Assembly (NCBI GenBank): GCA_046153015.1
Contig: JBJXGF010000077.1
Coordinates: 1 to 38,119, forward strand
DNA from: JBJXGF01 sp046153015
GTDB lineage: Bacteria; Actinomycetota; Acidimicrobiia; Acidimicrobiales; CAIXPF01
Length of the DNA stretch: 38,119 nt
Direction of reading: 5' to 3'
The position numbers were made by a program, and so were the translations under genes. The notes under the pieces are model-generated. The model ran no database searches, had not been told where the DNA came from, and worked only from the letters and a program-made list of their open reading frames with translations. Below are positions 22,835 to 30,455 of the stretch, one piece after another (positions within the stretch are counted from its first letter, which is position 1; each line of letters begins with the position of its first letter).

Positions 22835-25162
22835 TCAGGGGGGTGTAGGGGGACCAGGCGAGGAGGCGGCGCTCAGCGCCCGCCACACCCGCTCCGGGCT
22901 GCACGGCAGCTCCACGTGGCCCACGCCGAGGTGGGCCAACGCGTCGACCACGGCGTTCTGCACCGCTGGGGTCGAGCCCACGGCGCCCGACTCGCCGATG
23001 CCCTTGACGCCGAGCGGGTTGCGGGCGGTCGGGGTCTCCTGGCGGATCAGCTCGAAACTGGGCAGCTCGGCGGCGCCGGGCAGCAGGTAGTCGACCAGGC
23101 TCGAGTTGACCGGCCGGCCGTCGCGGTCGTACACGAACTCCTCGTAGAGCGCCTGGCCCACCCCCTGCGCGAGCCCGCCGTGGATCTGGCCGTCGGCGAG
23201 GAGCGGGTTGAGGATCGGCCCGGCGTCGTCGCAGGCCACGAGCCGGAGGAGCCGCACCTGTCCCGTCTCGAGGTCGACCTCGACGACCGCGACGTGGGCG
23301 CCGCAGGGGAACGTCGGCGCCCCGCCGCCGGCCTCGCCGCGCGCCACGAGGCGTCGGGCGCCAAGCGAGCCGGCCAGCTCGCGCCAAGCAAGGCGGGCGC
23401 CGTCGGGGGCGCCGACAACCCGGAACTGACCGTCTCGCCCGAGCTCCACGTCGCACGGCGCGGCGCCAAGCACCTCGGCCGCCGCCACACGCGCTTGCTC
23501 GGCCAGCTCGGTCGCGGCGGCGTCCACCGCGACGCCTGCGGTCTGCAGCGAGCGGGACTCGACGGTCAGGCCGCCGCCGGCGATGAGGTCGGTGTCGCCG
23601 AACGCCACCGTCACCCGTTCGATCGGCAGCCCGAGGCGGGCCGCAGCCAGCTGCGCCCACGCGGTGGCGTGGCCCTGCCCCGAAGGCGAAGCACCGGTGC
23701 GCACGAGCACCCCGCCGTCCGCCGTCAGCTCCACCTCGGCGGGTTCGGGGCCGCCGCCGAGCGCCGTCGACTCCACGTAACAGGCCACGCCGATCCCGAG
23801 GGCCAGGTGGCCGCCGGCGGCGCGGCGACGGGCCTGCTCGGCCCGCAGCGCGTGGTAGCCGGCGGCGTCGAGCGCCGCGTCGAGCGCCCCCCGGTACTCC
23901 CCCGAGTCGTACACCGCCCCGAACGCGTTGGCATAGGGCAGGGCGGCGGCCGGGATGAGGTTGGCCCGCCGCACCTCGACCGGATCGAGCCCGGCGGCCC
24001 GGGCGAAGAGGTCGACGGCCCGTTCGAGGGCGGCGGCCGCCTCGGGGCGGCCGGCCCCGCGGTAGGCCCCGACGGAGGTGGTGCTCGTGGTCACCGCGGA
24101 CGAGACGAACTCGGCCTCCGCGATGTCGTAGGGGCCGCTGGCCACCAGGCGGGTCACCGCCGGCAGCCCCGCTCCCAGGTGCGGATACGCACCGGCGTCG
24201 GCGACCACGCCCAGCGCGTAGCCGCGGATCCGGCCGTCCCGCCCGCCCCCGATCCGCACGCGTTGGCGCTGGGCCCGACCGTGGCCGAGCGCGGTCATGC
24301 TCTCGGTGCGGGTCTCGCACCAACGCACCGGTCGGCCCGTGCGCCGCGCCAGCCAGCCGAGCAGCACCTCCTCCGGCGCCAGCCTCGCCTTGCCTCCGAA
24401 GGACCCGCCCACATCGGGCACGATCACCCGCACCTCGCCCGGGCTGAGCCCGTACACCTGCGCCAACAGGTCGCGAGCGGCGGACGCGCCCTGGCAGCCC
24501 GTCCAGTGCACCAGCCGAGCCTGCTCCCAGTACGCGAGCGCGGCGCGAGGCTCGAGCGGACACGGGGCCAGCCGCTGATTCATCAAGTCGGCGTCGACCA
24601 CCACCTCGCAGCGGCGCCAATCGAGGAACGCTTGGCTCTCGATGCGAGCCACCACGTTGCCCTCGACTGCGGTGTCGCCCAACCCTGCGCCGCCGAGCTC
24701 GGGCCAGAGCGGCTCGGCGACCAACGCCGCGAGTGGGTCGACCACCGGGAGGAGCGGCTCGAGCTCGACCACCACCGCCTCGGCGGCGTCGAGCGCCTGC
24801 GCCGCCGTCTCGGCCACGACCACCGCGATCGGCTCACCCACGAAACGGACCCGCCCGTACGCGAGCAGCGGTCGAGGAGGCCACGCCGCCGGCCCGCCGG
24901 GCGCCGGGTACGGCGGGAGCCCGGCGAGGCGCGCCGCCTCGGCGTCTGCTGCGTCCAACACGCCCGGCGCGGCGCGCGCCGCAGCCAGGTCGACCGCCAC
25001 CAGCCGGGCGTGTGCGAGTGCAGCGCGCACGAAGGCAACGTGCGCAGCGGGGCCCAGGGCGGCGGGCGGAGCGATGCCGGCCACGAAGCGCCCGCCCCCG
25101 CGGAGCAGCGCGTCGTCCTCGCTGCGCAGCAGGGGGCGCCCGAACGCCGCGCTGGGCGCCAT
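22835..25162 (-). CDS. xanthine dehydrogenase/CO dehydrogenase-family molybdopterin-binding large subunit
   Basis: 775 aa, full length for the family. An N-terminal a/b-hammerhead domain (RSEDDALLRGGGRFV, VRFVGEPIAVVVAETA) is followed by the Mo-cofactor-binding domain. That domain has NQRLAPCPLEPRA, PDVGGSFGGKA (GGSFGGK at 252-258), SVGAYRGAGRPEA, and the catalytic-glutamate motif GVKGIGESGAVGS (Glu724). The AYRG form fits xanthine/aldehyde-type hydroxylases and not CO dehydrogenase, whose AYRCSF loop is absent. No 2Fe-2S or FAD subunit gene is adjacent; the 2Fe-2S fusion gene at 1012-2568 is the only possible partner in the window. The ATG at 25162 is 7 nt from TACGCT (plus 25170-25175). Confidence 0.92.
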   Translation of the reverse strand: MAPSAAFGRPLLRSEDDALLRGGGRFVAGIAPPAALGPAAHVAFVRAALAHARLVAVDLAAARAAPGVLDAADAEAARLAGLPPYPAPGGPAAWPPRPLLAYGRVRFVGEPIAVVVAETAAQALDAAEAVVVELEPLLPVVDPLAALVAEPLWPELGGAGLGDTAVEGNVVARIESQAFLDWRRCEVVVDADLMNQRLAPCPLEPRAALAYWEQARLVHWTGCQGASAARDLLAQVYGLSPGEVRVIVPDVGGSFGGKARLAPEEVLLGWLARRTGRPVRWCETRTESMTALGHGRAQRQRVRIGGGRDGRIRGYALGVVADAGAYPHLGAGLPAVTRLVASGPYDIAEAEFVSSAVTTSTTSVGAYRGAGRPEAAAALERAVDLFARAAGLDPVEVRRANLIPAAALPYANAFGAVYDSGEYRGALDAALDAAGYHALRAEQARRRAAGGHLALGIGVACYVESTALGGGPEPAEVELTADGGVLVRTGASPSGQGHATAWAQLAAARLGLPIERVTVAFGDTDLIAGGGLTVESRSLQTAGVAVDAAATELAEQARVAAAEVLGAAPCDVELGRDGQFRVVGAPDGARLAWRELAGSLGARRLVARGEAGGGAPTFPCGAHVAVVEVDLETGQVRLLRLVACDDAGPILNPLLADGQIHGGLAQGVGQALYEEFVYDRDGRPVNSSLVDYLLPGAAELPSFELIRQETPTARNPLGVKGIGESGAVGSTPAVQNAVVDALAHLGVGHVELPCSPERVWRALSAASSPGPPTPP

Positions 25163-25213
25163 GGGCGCAAGCGTAGGTCATGCTCGGCCGCCTGCTGACT
25201 ACGATCGGCGGCG

Positions 25214-26260
25214 ATGAGCGACGCCGTCCGGGGCGTGAACGTCCCCAACGTGACCAGCTGGTTCGCCGACCACCTCGAGGAGGTGACGCCGCCGCTGCGG
25301 TTCGAGCAGATCGTGGGCGGGCGCTCGAACCTCACCTACCGGGTGACCGACGCCGCCGGCCGCGACTTCGTGCTGCGCCGCCCGCCGCTCGGCCACGTGC
25401 TGGCCACCGCGCACGACATGGCCCGCGAGCACAAGATCATCGCCGGCGTCGGCCGCACCGGTGTGCCCGTGCCGGCGGCGCTCGGCTGCTGCGAGGACGT
25501 CGAGGTGAACGACGCCCCGTTCTACGTCATGGGGTTCGCGCCCGGCGAGGTGATCGACTTCGCCGAGAAGGCCGACGCGTTGATGCCCGACCACGCCGCC
25601 CGCCGGCGACTCGGCCTGCACGCCGCGGAGGTGCTGGCCGACCTTCACCTCGTCGACCCCGACCAGGTGGGCCTCGGCGACCTCGGTCGGCGGGAGGGCT
25701 ACCTCGACCGCCAGCTCAGCCGCTGGGCCAAGCAGTGGGAGGCGTCGAAGACCCGCGAGGCGCCGGCCATGGAGGAGGCCCACCGCCTGCTCCTCGCCGC
25801 GCAGCCCGAGCAGCGCTTCACCGGGATCGTCCACGGGGATTTCCGCATCGGCAACTTCATGTCGGACCCGGCCGCCGGGCGGGTCACCGCGGTGCTCGAC
25901 TGGGAGCTCTGCGCCCTCGGCGACACGCTCGCCGACCTCGGCTACCTGCTCAACGACTGGCACCAGCCGGGCGAGGAGATCCCCGGGGGCCGGGAGCCGA
26001 GCGCCAGCGGCGCCGGCGGGTTCCCGACCCGGGAGGAGCTGGTGCGGGCCTACTGCGCCCGCTCGGGCCGAGACCTCGGCGACGACGACGTGGCCTACTA
26101 CCGGGCGTTCCAGAACTGGCGGCTGGCCGTGATCGTCGAAGGCGTCCGCCGCCGTTACCTCGAGGGCGTGATGGGCGAGGACACGATCGACCTCGACCTG
26201 TACGCCCGCCGGGTCGAGGCGATGGCCGCAGAGGCCGTGGCCATGCTCAGCGCCGGCTGA
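25214..26260 (+). CDS. APH-type phosphotransferase family protein (ACAD10-like)
   Basis: 348 aa. It has a kinase-like fold of the aminoglycoside-phosphotransferase/choline-kinase type. The opening FEQIVGGRSNLTYRVTDAAGRDFVLRRPP is the nucleotide-binding lobe. IVHGDFRIGNFM is the catalytic loop (Asp and Asn), and VLDWELCALGDTLADLGYL holds the metal-binding Asp. Members of this branch are common beside acyl-CoA dehydrogenases and may phosphorylate hydroxyacyl-CoA; they are not resistance enzymes by default. The ATG at 25214 follows TACGAT (25200-25205) by 8 nt. Its stop codon lies inside the first unit of a 38-bp tandem repeat. Confidence 0.88.
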   Translation: MSDAVRGVNVPNVTSWFADHLEEVTPPLRFEQIVGGRSNLTYRVTDAAGRDFVLRRPPLGHVLATAHDMAREHKIIAGVGRTGVPVPAALGCCEDVEVNDAPFYVMGFAPGEVIDFAEKADALMPDHAARRRLGLHAAEVLADLHLVDPDQVGLGDLGRREGYLDRQLSRWAKQWEASKTREAPAMEEAHRLLLAAQPEQRFTGIVHGDFRIGNFMSDPAAGRVTAVLDWELCALGDTLADLGYLLNDWHQPGEEIPGGREPSASGAGGFPTREELVRAYCARSGRDLGDDDVAYYRAFQNWRLAVIVEGVRRRYLEGVMGEDTIDLDLYARRVEAMAAEAVAMLSAG

Positions 26261-26385
26261 GCGAAGCGAAGCCGGACGACCGCGCGAGCGCCGGCTGAGC
26301 GAAGCGAAGCCGGACGACCGCGCGAGCGCCAGCGAGCCGGTCGGGGATGGGGTCTGGGGGTGCAGCCCCCAGAACAAGTCCAGCT
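26250..26385 (+). repeat. 38-bp tandem duplication plus dispersed repeat with hairpin (copy 2)
   Basis: Two perfect 38-bp units (26250-26287, 26288-26325) contain CCGGCTGAGCGAAGCG; the first includes the stop codon of the kinase gene. The following 60 bp match, in opposite orientation, the repeat at 3586-3690: AGCGAGCCGG, GGATGGGGTC, then the GGGGG/CCCCC hairpin around 26356-26370, here CTGGGGGTGCAGCCCCCAG. It probably ends the kinase transcript. Confidence 0.75.
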
Positions 26386-26411
26386 AGGCCAGCTAGGCCC
26401 GGCGCCGCAAC

Positions 26412-26442
26412 GCAGACTGCCCCGCCGAGGCGGGGCAGCTGC
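26412..26442. terminator. terminator of the IniB-like paralogue D
   Basis: GCAG-a-CTGCCCCGC pairs with GCGGGGCAG-CTGC around a CGAG loop; the A is a bulge. It lies 43 nt beyond the stop of gene D. Confidence 0.7.
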
Positions 26443-26485
26443 GAGTCCGGGGGGTGTTCGGCCTTGCGCCTCGCGGCGCCGAGCC

Positions 26486-27781
26486 TCAGCTCTGCAGATC
26501 CAGGTCGGCGTCGTCGAGGCCCTGTCCGCCGAAGTCCTGCCCATCGAATCCCTCGGCGTCGAGCTCGTTGATGAACCCGTCGTTGTTGGCGTCGGTGAGC
26601 CCGTCGAGCTCGTTCAGGAACCCGTCGTTGTTCAGGTCGAGCTCGCTCAGCGAGTCGACGTTGTTGCCGTCGCTGTCGTCGAGGCGCACGTCGCTGTCGA
26701 GGCGGGTGTCGGTCAGGCGGACGTCCGCCTCGTCGTTGTCCTCAGTCCGGCTGTTGTCCTCGACCCGCCGGTTGTCCTCGGCGCGCTGCTCGCTGTTGTC
26801 CGACTTGTCGATGTCGGTGTTCTGGCGGGCCGTGACCGAGTTGTCCGACTCGTCGGTCGTGCGGCTGCGGTTCGAGGCGTCGACCGTGGTGGTCTCCTTC
26901 GAGTTGTCCTCGACCGAGCGGTCCTCGACGTCGGTGTTGCCCTGGTCGGCGCGCTGGGCGTTCTTGTCGCCGATCGCCGCGTTGGCGTTGCCCTCGACGT
27001 TGCGGGCGTCGACGTCGACCTTGCCGGTCGTCTCGTTGCCCCGCCCGACCACGGTCTGGCCCTCGTCGTCGTCGTCATCGTCGTCGCCGCGCTTGCCGGA
27101 CTCGACGTTGGTCAGGTCCCCCGAGCCGAGGTTGGCGTTCTCCGCCTCCACGTTGGTGGCGTTGCCGCCCACCGAGACGGCCTTGGCGCCGTTGGCGTCG
27201 ACCTTCACGTTGTCGTCGCCCACGATCGCGCCCTTGGCGTCGACCTGACCGGCCGCGTTCTGCACGCCCTGCAGGTTGCCGGTGTTCACGGCCGAACCGT
27301 CGATGTTGCCGCCGGCGGCCACGCCGCCGCCCGTTGCGGTGACCGCGTTCTGGTTCACGTCGAGGCGCACGTCGCCGTCGGCGGTGATGTTGTTCAGGAC
27401 CCGATTGTCGACGAAGGTCTCGTTGTGGTTGTCGGTCTGGAAGTTCTGGTGCACGTTGGTCACGTGCTCGTGGATCTGCTTCACGATCGGCTGCTCGACC
27501 TCGCGCACCACCTGGCGGGACACGCCGCCGCCGCCGACGGCGAGGCCGCCGCCGCCCTGGCGGGACATCTCGGCCAGGCTCTGCTTGACCGCAACGGCGG
27601 TGTTCGCGCTCGAGCGGGTGAGCACCTGCTCGAGGGCCCGGTCGAGGTCCGACTGGGTCACGGCGCCGAAGCCGTTGACCTCGAGGTGCTCGGAGGGCGC
27701 CTCGGCGAACGACGCCGCTTCGGCGTCGTCGGCGAACAGGCGCATCAGGTATTGGGTGAGGTCATCGATGCTGAAGGACAT
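26486..27781 (-). CDS. Asp/Asn-rich repeat protein D with IniB-like N-terminus and two EF-hand/dockerin-like loops (431 aa)
   Basis: Residues 1-70 form a helical domain (DLTQYLMRLFADDAEAASFA, then DLDRALEQVL) that resembles the N-terminus of mycobacterial IniB (DYILSLFRSEDAARSF). A Gly-rich linker and a basic/His segment follow (70-135). Residues about 137-377 match paralogues A, B, C and E. A run of seven aspartates (233-239) is inserted where the others have a few glycines. Two calcium loops close the protein: D382-LNNDGFLNELD and D397-ANNDGFINELD. There is no signal peptide. The ATG at 27781 has GGGAG 5 nt upstream and gives a start that fits the IniB-like domain; an in-frame upstream ATG lacks this. 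In mycobacteria iniB is cell-wall-stress induced; a similar role here is inference. Confidence 0.88.
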   Translation of the reverse strand: MSFSIDDLTQYLMRLFADDAEAASFAEAPSEHLEVNGFGAVTQSDLDRALEQVLTRSSANTAVAVKQSLAEMSRQGGGGLAVGGGGVSRQVVREVEQPIVKQIHEHVTNVHQNFQTDNHNETFVDNRVLNNITADGDVRLDVNQNAVTATGGGVAAGGNIDGSAVNTGNLQGVQNAAGQVDAKGAIVGDDNVKVDANGAKAVSVGGNATNVEAENANLGSGDLTNVESGKRGDDDDDDDEGQTVVGRGNETTGKVDVDARNVEGNANAAIGDKNAQRADQGNTDVEDRSVEDNSKETTTVDASNRSRTTDESDNSVTARQNTDIDKSDNSEQRAEDNRRVEDNSRTEDNDEADVRLTDTRLDSDVRLDDSDGNNVDSLSELDLNNDGFLNELDGLTDANNDGFINELDAEGFDGQDFGGQGLDDADLDLQS

Positions 27782-27824
27782 TGTGGCTCCCGTGATCCCC
27801 GGTCTCGTCTCTGTGCAGATGAAG

Positions 27825-27863
27825 ATACGACCGGGCACGTACTGCGCCATGGGGGACTTCCCC
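27825..27863 (-). promoter_or_regulatory. conserved bipartite promoter element of gene D
   Basis: On the minus strand GGGGAAGTCCCC has GTCCCC at plus 27852-27857. Exactly 22 nt follow, then CGTAT (plus 27825-27829). There are 43 nt between this box and the ATG. It is the most diverged copy, with T for C in the last box base. Confidence 0.7.
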
Positions 27864-27917
27864 TCACCTGGGGGCTCGGGGTAGGGGGAACCGCTCGACC
27901 GGCGCCGTCTGCGGCGG

Positions 27918-28892
27918 CTACGGCGCCATGAGCGCGGCGAAGCGGGCGGCGTCGATGTTGCCTCCCGAGAACGTGACCCCCACCCGGGCGCCGGCGAGGT
28001 CCGCCTTGCGGGTCAGCGCCGCGGCCAGCGCGCTGGCCCCCGAGGGCTCGGCCACCACCTTCATCCGCTCGAACAAGAAGCGCATAGCCGCCACGATCTC
28101 GGCGTCGTCCACCAGCAGCACGTCGTCCACCAGGCGACGGTTCACCTCGAAGGTCAGCGCCCCCGGCGCGGTCAGCTGCTGCCCGTCGGCGATCGTGCGG
28201 GGCACCTCGATCTCGACGCGCCGGCCGGCGTCGAGCGAGCGCTTCGTGTCGTCCCCCGCCGCCGGCTCCACCCCGTAGATGCGCACGTCGGGCTGGCGGC
28301 TGCGGGCGACGGCGGCGCAGCCGGCCAGGAGCCCGCCGCCGCCGCAGCACACGAGCAGCACGTCGAGCTCGCCGACCTCGGCGAAGAGCTCGAGGGCGAC
28401 GGTGCCCTGGCCGGCCATGACCGGCCAATGGTCGTACGGCGGCACGACGGTGAGGCCCCGCGCCGCGGCGAGCTCGGCCACCAGCGTCTCGCGGTCCTCC
28501 CGGTAGCGGTCGTAGGGCACCACCTCGGCGCCGTAGCCGCGGGTGGCGGCCAGCTTGCCGGCCGGGGCGTCCTCGGGCATCACGATCACCGCCGGCACAC
28601 CGAAAATGGCGGCGGCGCAGGCCAGGGCGGCGGCGTGGTTGCCCGAGGAGCCGGTCACGACCCCGCCGGCCCGCTCCGCGGGAGACAGGCACGCCACCGC
28701 GTTGTACGCGCCTCGGAACTTGAACGAGCCGGTGCGCTGGAACGACTCCGCTTTGACGAAGACCTTCGCGCCCGGCGCCACCGCCTCGTCGAGCTGGCGC
28801 GAGGTGAGCACCGGGGTCACGCGGGCCCGGCCGGCGAGGCGAGCCGCCGCGGCCTCGATGTCGTCCACGGTCAGGCCCGGCCCGCTCGCCAT
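27918..28892 (-). CDS. threonine/serine dehydratase (fold-type II PLP enzyme)
   Basis: 324 aa. It deaminates threonine or serine to a keto acid, or acts as a serine racemase-like enzyme. The PLP lysine K58 is in ESFQRTGSFKFRGAYNA; SSGNHAAALA is the phosphate-near loop; the glycine loop is CCGGGGLLAG; and the end SGGNIDAARFAAL holds the serine that holds the PLP ring nitrogen. There is no C-terminal ACT-like regulatory domain, so it resembles the catabolic/short form and not biosynthetic IlvA. The ATG at 28892 has TACCCT 7 nt upstream (plus 28900-28905). It is divergent from the DUF6285 gene over 34 bp. Confidence 0.92.
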   Translation of the reverse strand: MASGPGLTVDDIEAAAARLAGRARVTPVLTSRQLDEAVAPGAKVFVKAESFQRTGSFKFRGAYNAVACLSPAERAGGVVTGSSGNHAAALACAAAIFGVPAVIVMPEDAPAGKLAATRGYGAEVVPYDRYREDRETLVAELAAARGLTVVPPYDHWPVMAGQGTVALELFAEVGELDVLLVCCGGGGLLAGCAAVARSRQPDVRIYGVEPAAGDDTKRSLDAGRRVEIEVPRTIADGQQLTAPGALTFEVNRRLVDDVLLVDDAEIVAAMRFLFERMKVVAEPSGASALAAALTRKADLAGARVGVTFSGGNIDAARFAALMAP

Positions 28893-28926
28893 GAGCGCGA
28901 GGGTAGGGCGCCTATGCTCGGGCGCC

Positions 28927-29340
28927 ATGCAGGATCGCCCCACCGCCGTGGAGCTGCTCGACGCCATCGCCGAGTACCTCGAAGAGGAGGTGCTGCCGGC
29001 CGCGGCGGACCCCGTCCGCTACCACACCCGCGTGGCGCTCAACCTGGTGGGGATGCTGGCCCGGGAGTGGACGCTCGGGCCCGCCGCCGACGCCGCGGAG
29101 CGGGCTCGGCTCACCGAGCTGCTCGGCCCGGCGCCGGACGCGACGGCGGATCTGGCCGAGCTCAACCGCCGCCTCGCCGAACGCCTCACCGCCGACGCCG
29201 ACCCCGCCTTCCAGCGCCGGGCCTGGGCGGCGCTGCACGCCGGCGCGCTCGACAAGCTGGCGGTGGCCCGACCCGGTTACGAACGCTACGACTCGGCCAC
29301 GGAATCGCCAGCCCGCTGGAGCACCCATGCGCGGACGTGA
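28927..29340 (+). CDS. DUF6285-type small helical protein
   Basis: 137 aa, mostly helical: PTAVELLDAIAEYLEEEVLPAA, then RVALNLVGMLAREWTLGP, a middle of charged helices, and a C-terminal GALDKLAVARPGYERY. I recognise the pattern as the DUF6285 family, which usually sits beside an APH-type kinase and an acyl-CoA dehydrogenase. The biochemical role is unknown. The ATG at 28927 follows TATGCT (28913-28918) by 8 nt. Its 3' end overlaps the next gene by 14 bp, indicating coupled translation with the kinase. Confidence 0.78.
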   Translation: MQDRPTAVELLDAIAEYLEEEVLPAAADPVRYHTRVALNLVGMLAREWTLGPAADAAERARLTELLGPAPDATADLAELNRRLAERLTADADPAFQRRAWAALHAGALDKLAVARPGYERYDSATESPARWSTHART

Positions 29341-30346
29341 CCTCACCGCGGTCGGCGTGGCGCTCGCCCGGTTCCTCGGTGAACGCTGGGGCGGCCCGGT
29401 CGAGCTCGTCGGGCTGGCCGAGACCTCGGCGGGCGCCCGGCGGGGCAACATCCTCTTCGACGCCGTGCACCCCGACGGCCGCCGGCTCGGGCTGGTGCTC
29501 ACGATCCCCCCGCCGGCCGACACCGTGATCTTCGGCGTGGAGGCCGAGGCCGACGCGCTGCGCCTGGCCGAGGCGGTCGGCGCGCCCGTGCCCCACGTGC
29601 ACGAGGTGTGCCCGGACCCGGCTCTGTTCGGGGCGCCGTTCTTCGTGTCGTCCCGGCTCGAGGGCGAGACCGTGCCCCGCCGGGTGCTGCGCCTGGTCGA
29701 CGCGGTGGAGGGGCTGGGGCCGCGGCTGGCGGCGCAGGCCGCCGCCGCGCTTGCCCGTCTCCACTCGGCCCCGGCGCAGGACGCGCCGGCCGCCATCCGC
29801 CGCCCCCTCGACCAGGCGCCGTGCGAGGCGGCGCTCGAGGTGCTGGCGGGCCACCTCGAGGAGCTGCTCGCGCCGGCGCCCACCTGGCAGCTGGCGCGGC
29901 GTTGGCTCGAAGACCACCAGCCGGCGCCGCCGGCGGGGCACCGGCTGGTCCACGGGGATTTCCGCACCGGGAACCTGGTGGTGAGCGCCGACGGCCTCGT
30001 CGGCGTGCTCGACTGGGAGGGCGCCCACACCGGCGACCCCCACGAGGATCTGGCCTGGCTGTGCGTGCGCACCTGGCGCTTCGGCAACGACGGGCTCGAG
30101 GCCGGCGGCTTCAGCGCCCTCGGTCCGCTGGTGGAGGCCTACCGGGCGGCGGGCGGCGTGTTCGACCCGGCGGCGTTTCATTGGTGGAAGGTGTTCGGCA
30201 CGCTGCGCTGGGGCGTCGGGCTCTCGCGCCAGGCGGCGCAGCACCTGGCGGGCACGACCCGCTCGATCGTGATGGCCACGAGCGGCCGGCGCGCCGCCGA
30301 GCTGGAATACGACCTGCTCCGGCTGTTGGCCCCCGCGTACTCCTGA
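29327..30346 (+). CDS. APH-type phosphotransferase, partner of DUF6285
   Basis: 339 aa. The kinase marks are the catalytic loop RLVHGDFRTGNLVV and the metal site VLDWEGAHTGDPHEDLAWL. The N-lobe is GNILFDAVHPDGRRLGLVLTIPP; the typical lysine of the N-lobe is not obvious. FWWKVFGTLRWGVGLS-like residues near the end fit the ACAD-associated branch. It overlaps the DUF6285 gene by 14 bp and is the last gene of that operon. The substrate is likely a small hydroxylated acyl compound, but this is only inferred from family company. It ends before a strong hairpin. Confidence 0.87.
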   Translation: MRGRDLTAVGVALARFLGERWGGPVELVGLAETSAGARRGNILFDAVHPDGRRLGLVLTIPPPADTVIFGVEAEADALRLAEAVGAPVPHVHEVCPDPALFGAPFFVSSRLEGETVPRRVLRLVDAVEGLGPRLAAQAAAALARLHSAPAQDAPAAIRRPLDQAPCEAALEVLAGHLEELLAPAPTWQLARRWLEDHQPAPPAGHRLVHGDFRTGNLVVSADGLVGVLDWEGAHTGDPHEDLAWLCVRTWRFGNDGLEAGGFSALGPLVEAYRAAGGVFDPAAFHWWKVFGTLRWGVGLSRQAAQHLAGTTRSIVMATSGRRAAELEYDLLRLLAPAYS

Positions 30347-30373
30347 CGGTTCCCCCGCCGCGGGTGAAAACCT

Positions 30374-30415
30374 CAGCCGCCCCCGGACCGGCGAAGCGTG
30401 GTCCGAGGGCGGCTG
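30374..30415. terminator. terminator between convergent genes
   Basis: A 16-nt stem with one mismatch, CAGCCGCCCCCGGACC (30374-30389) and GGTCCGAGGGCGGCTG (30400-30415), closes a 10-nt loop. It serves the APH gene and the exported protein gene. Confidence 0.8.
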
Positions 30416-30455
30416 TGGGGGTTGGGTGGGAGGGAGACTCGGGAGGAGAGCCGGC

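Noticed and set aside
21600..24620. A very long open frame (about 1000 codons) on the minus strand across paralogues B and C and the XDH-like gene
   Set aside because: It runs out of frame through real genes, is dominated by Arg/Gly/Pro and has no domain. Such frames are normal where G/C-rich third positions remove stop codons.
25214..26260. Reading the APH-type kinase as an antibiotic-resistance enzyme
   Set aside because: The sequence and company fit the ACAD10-like branch, which is not linked to aminoglycosides; no resistance context is present.
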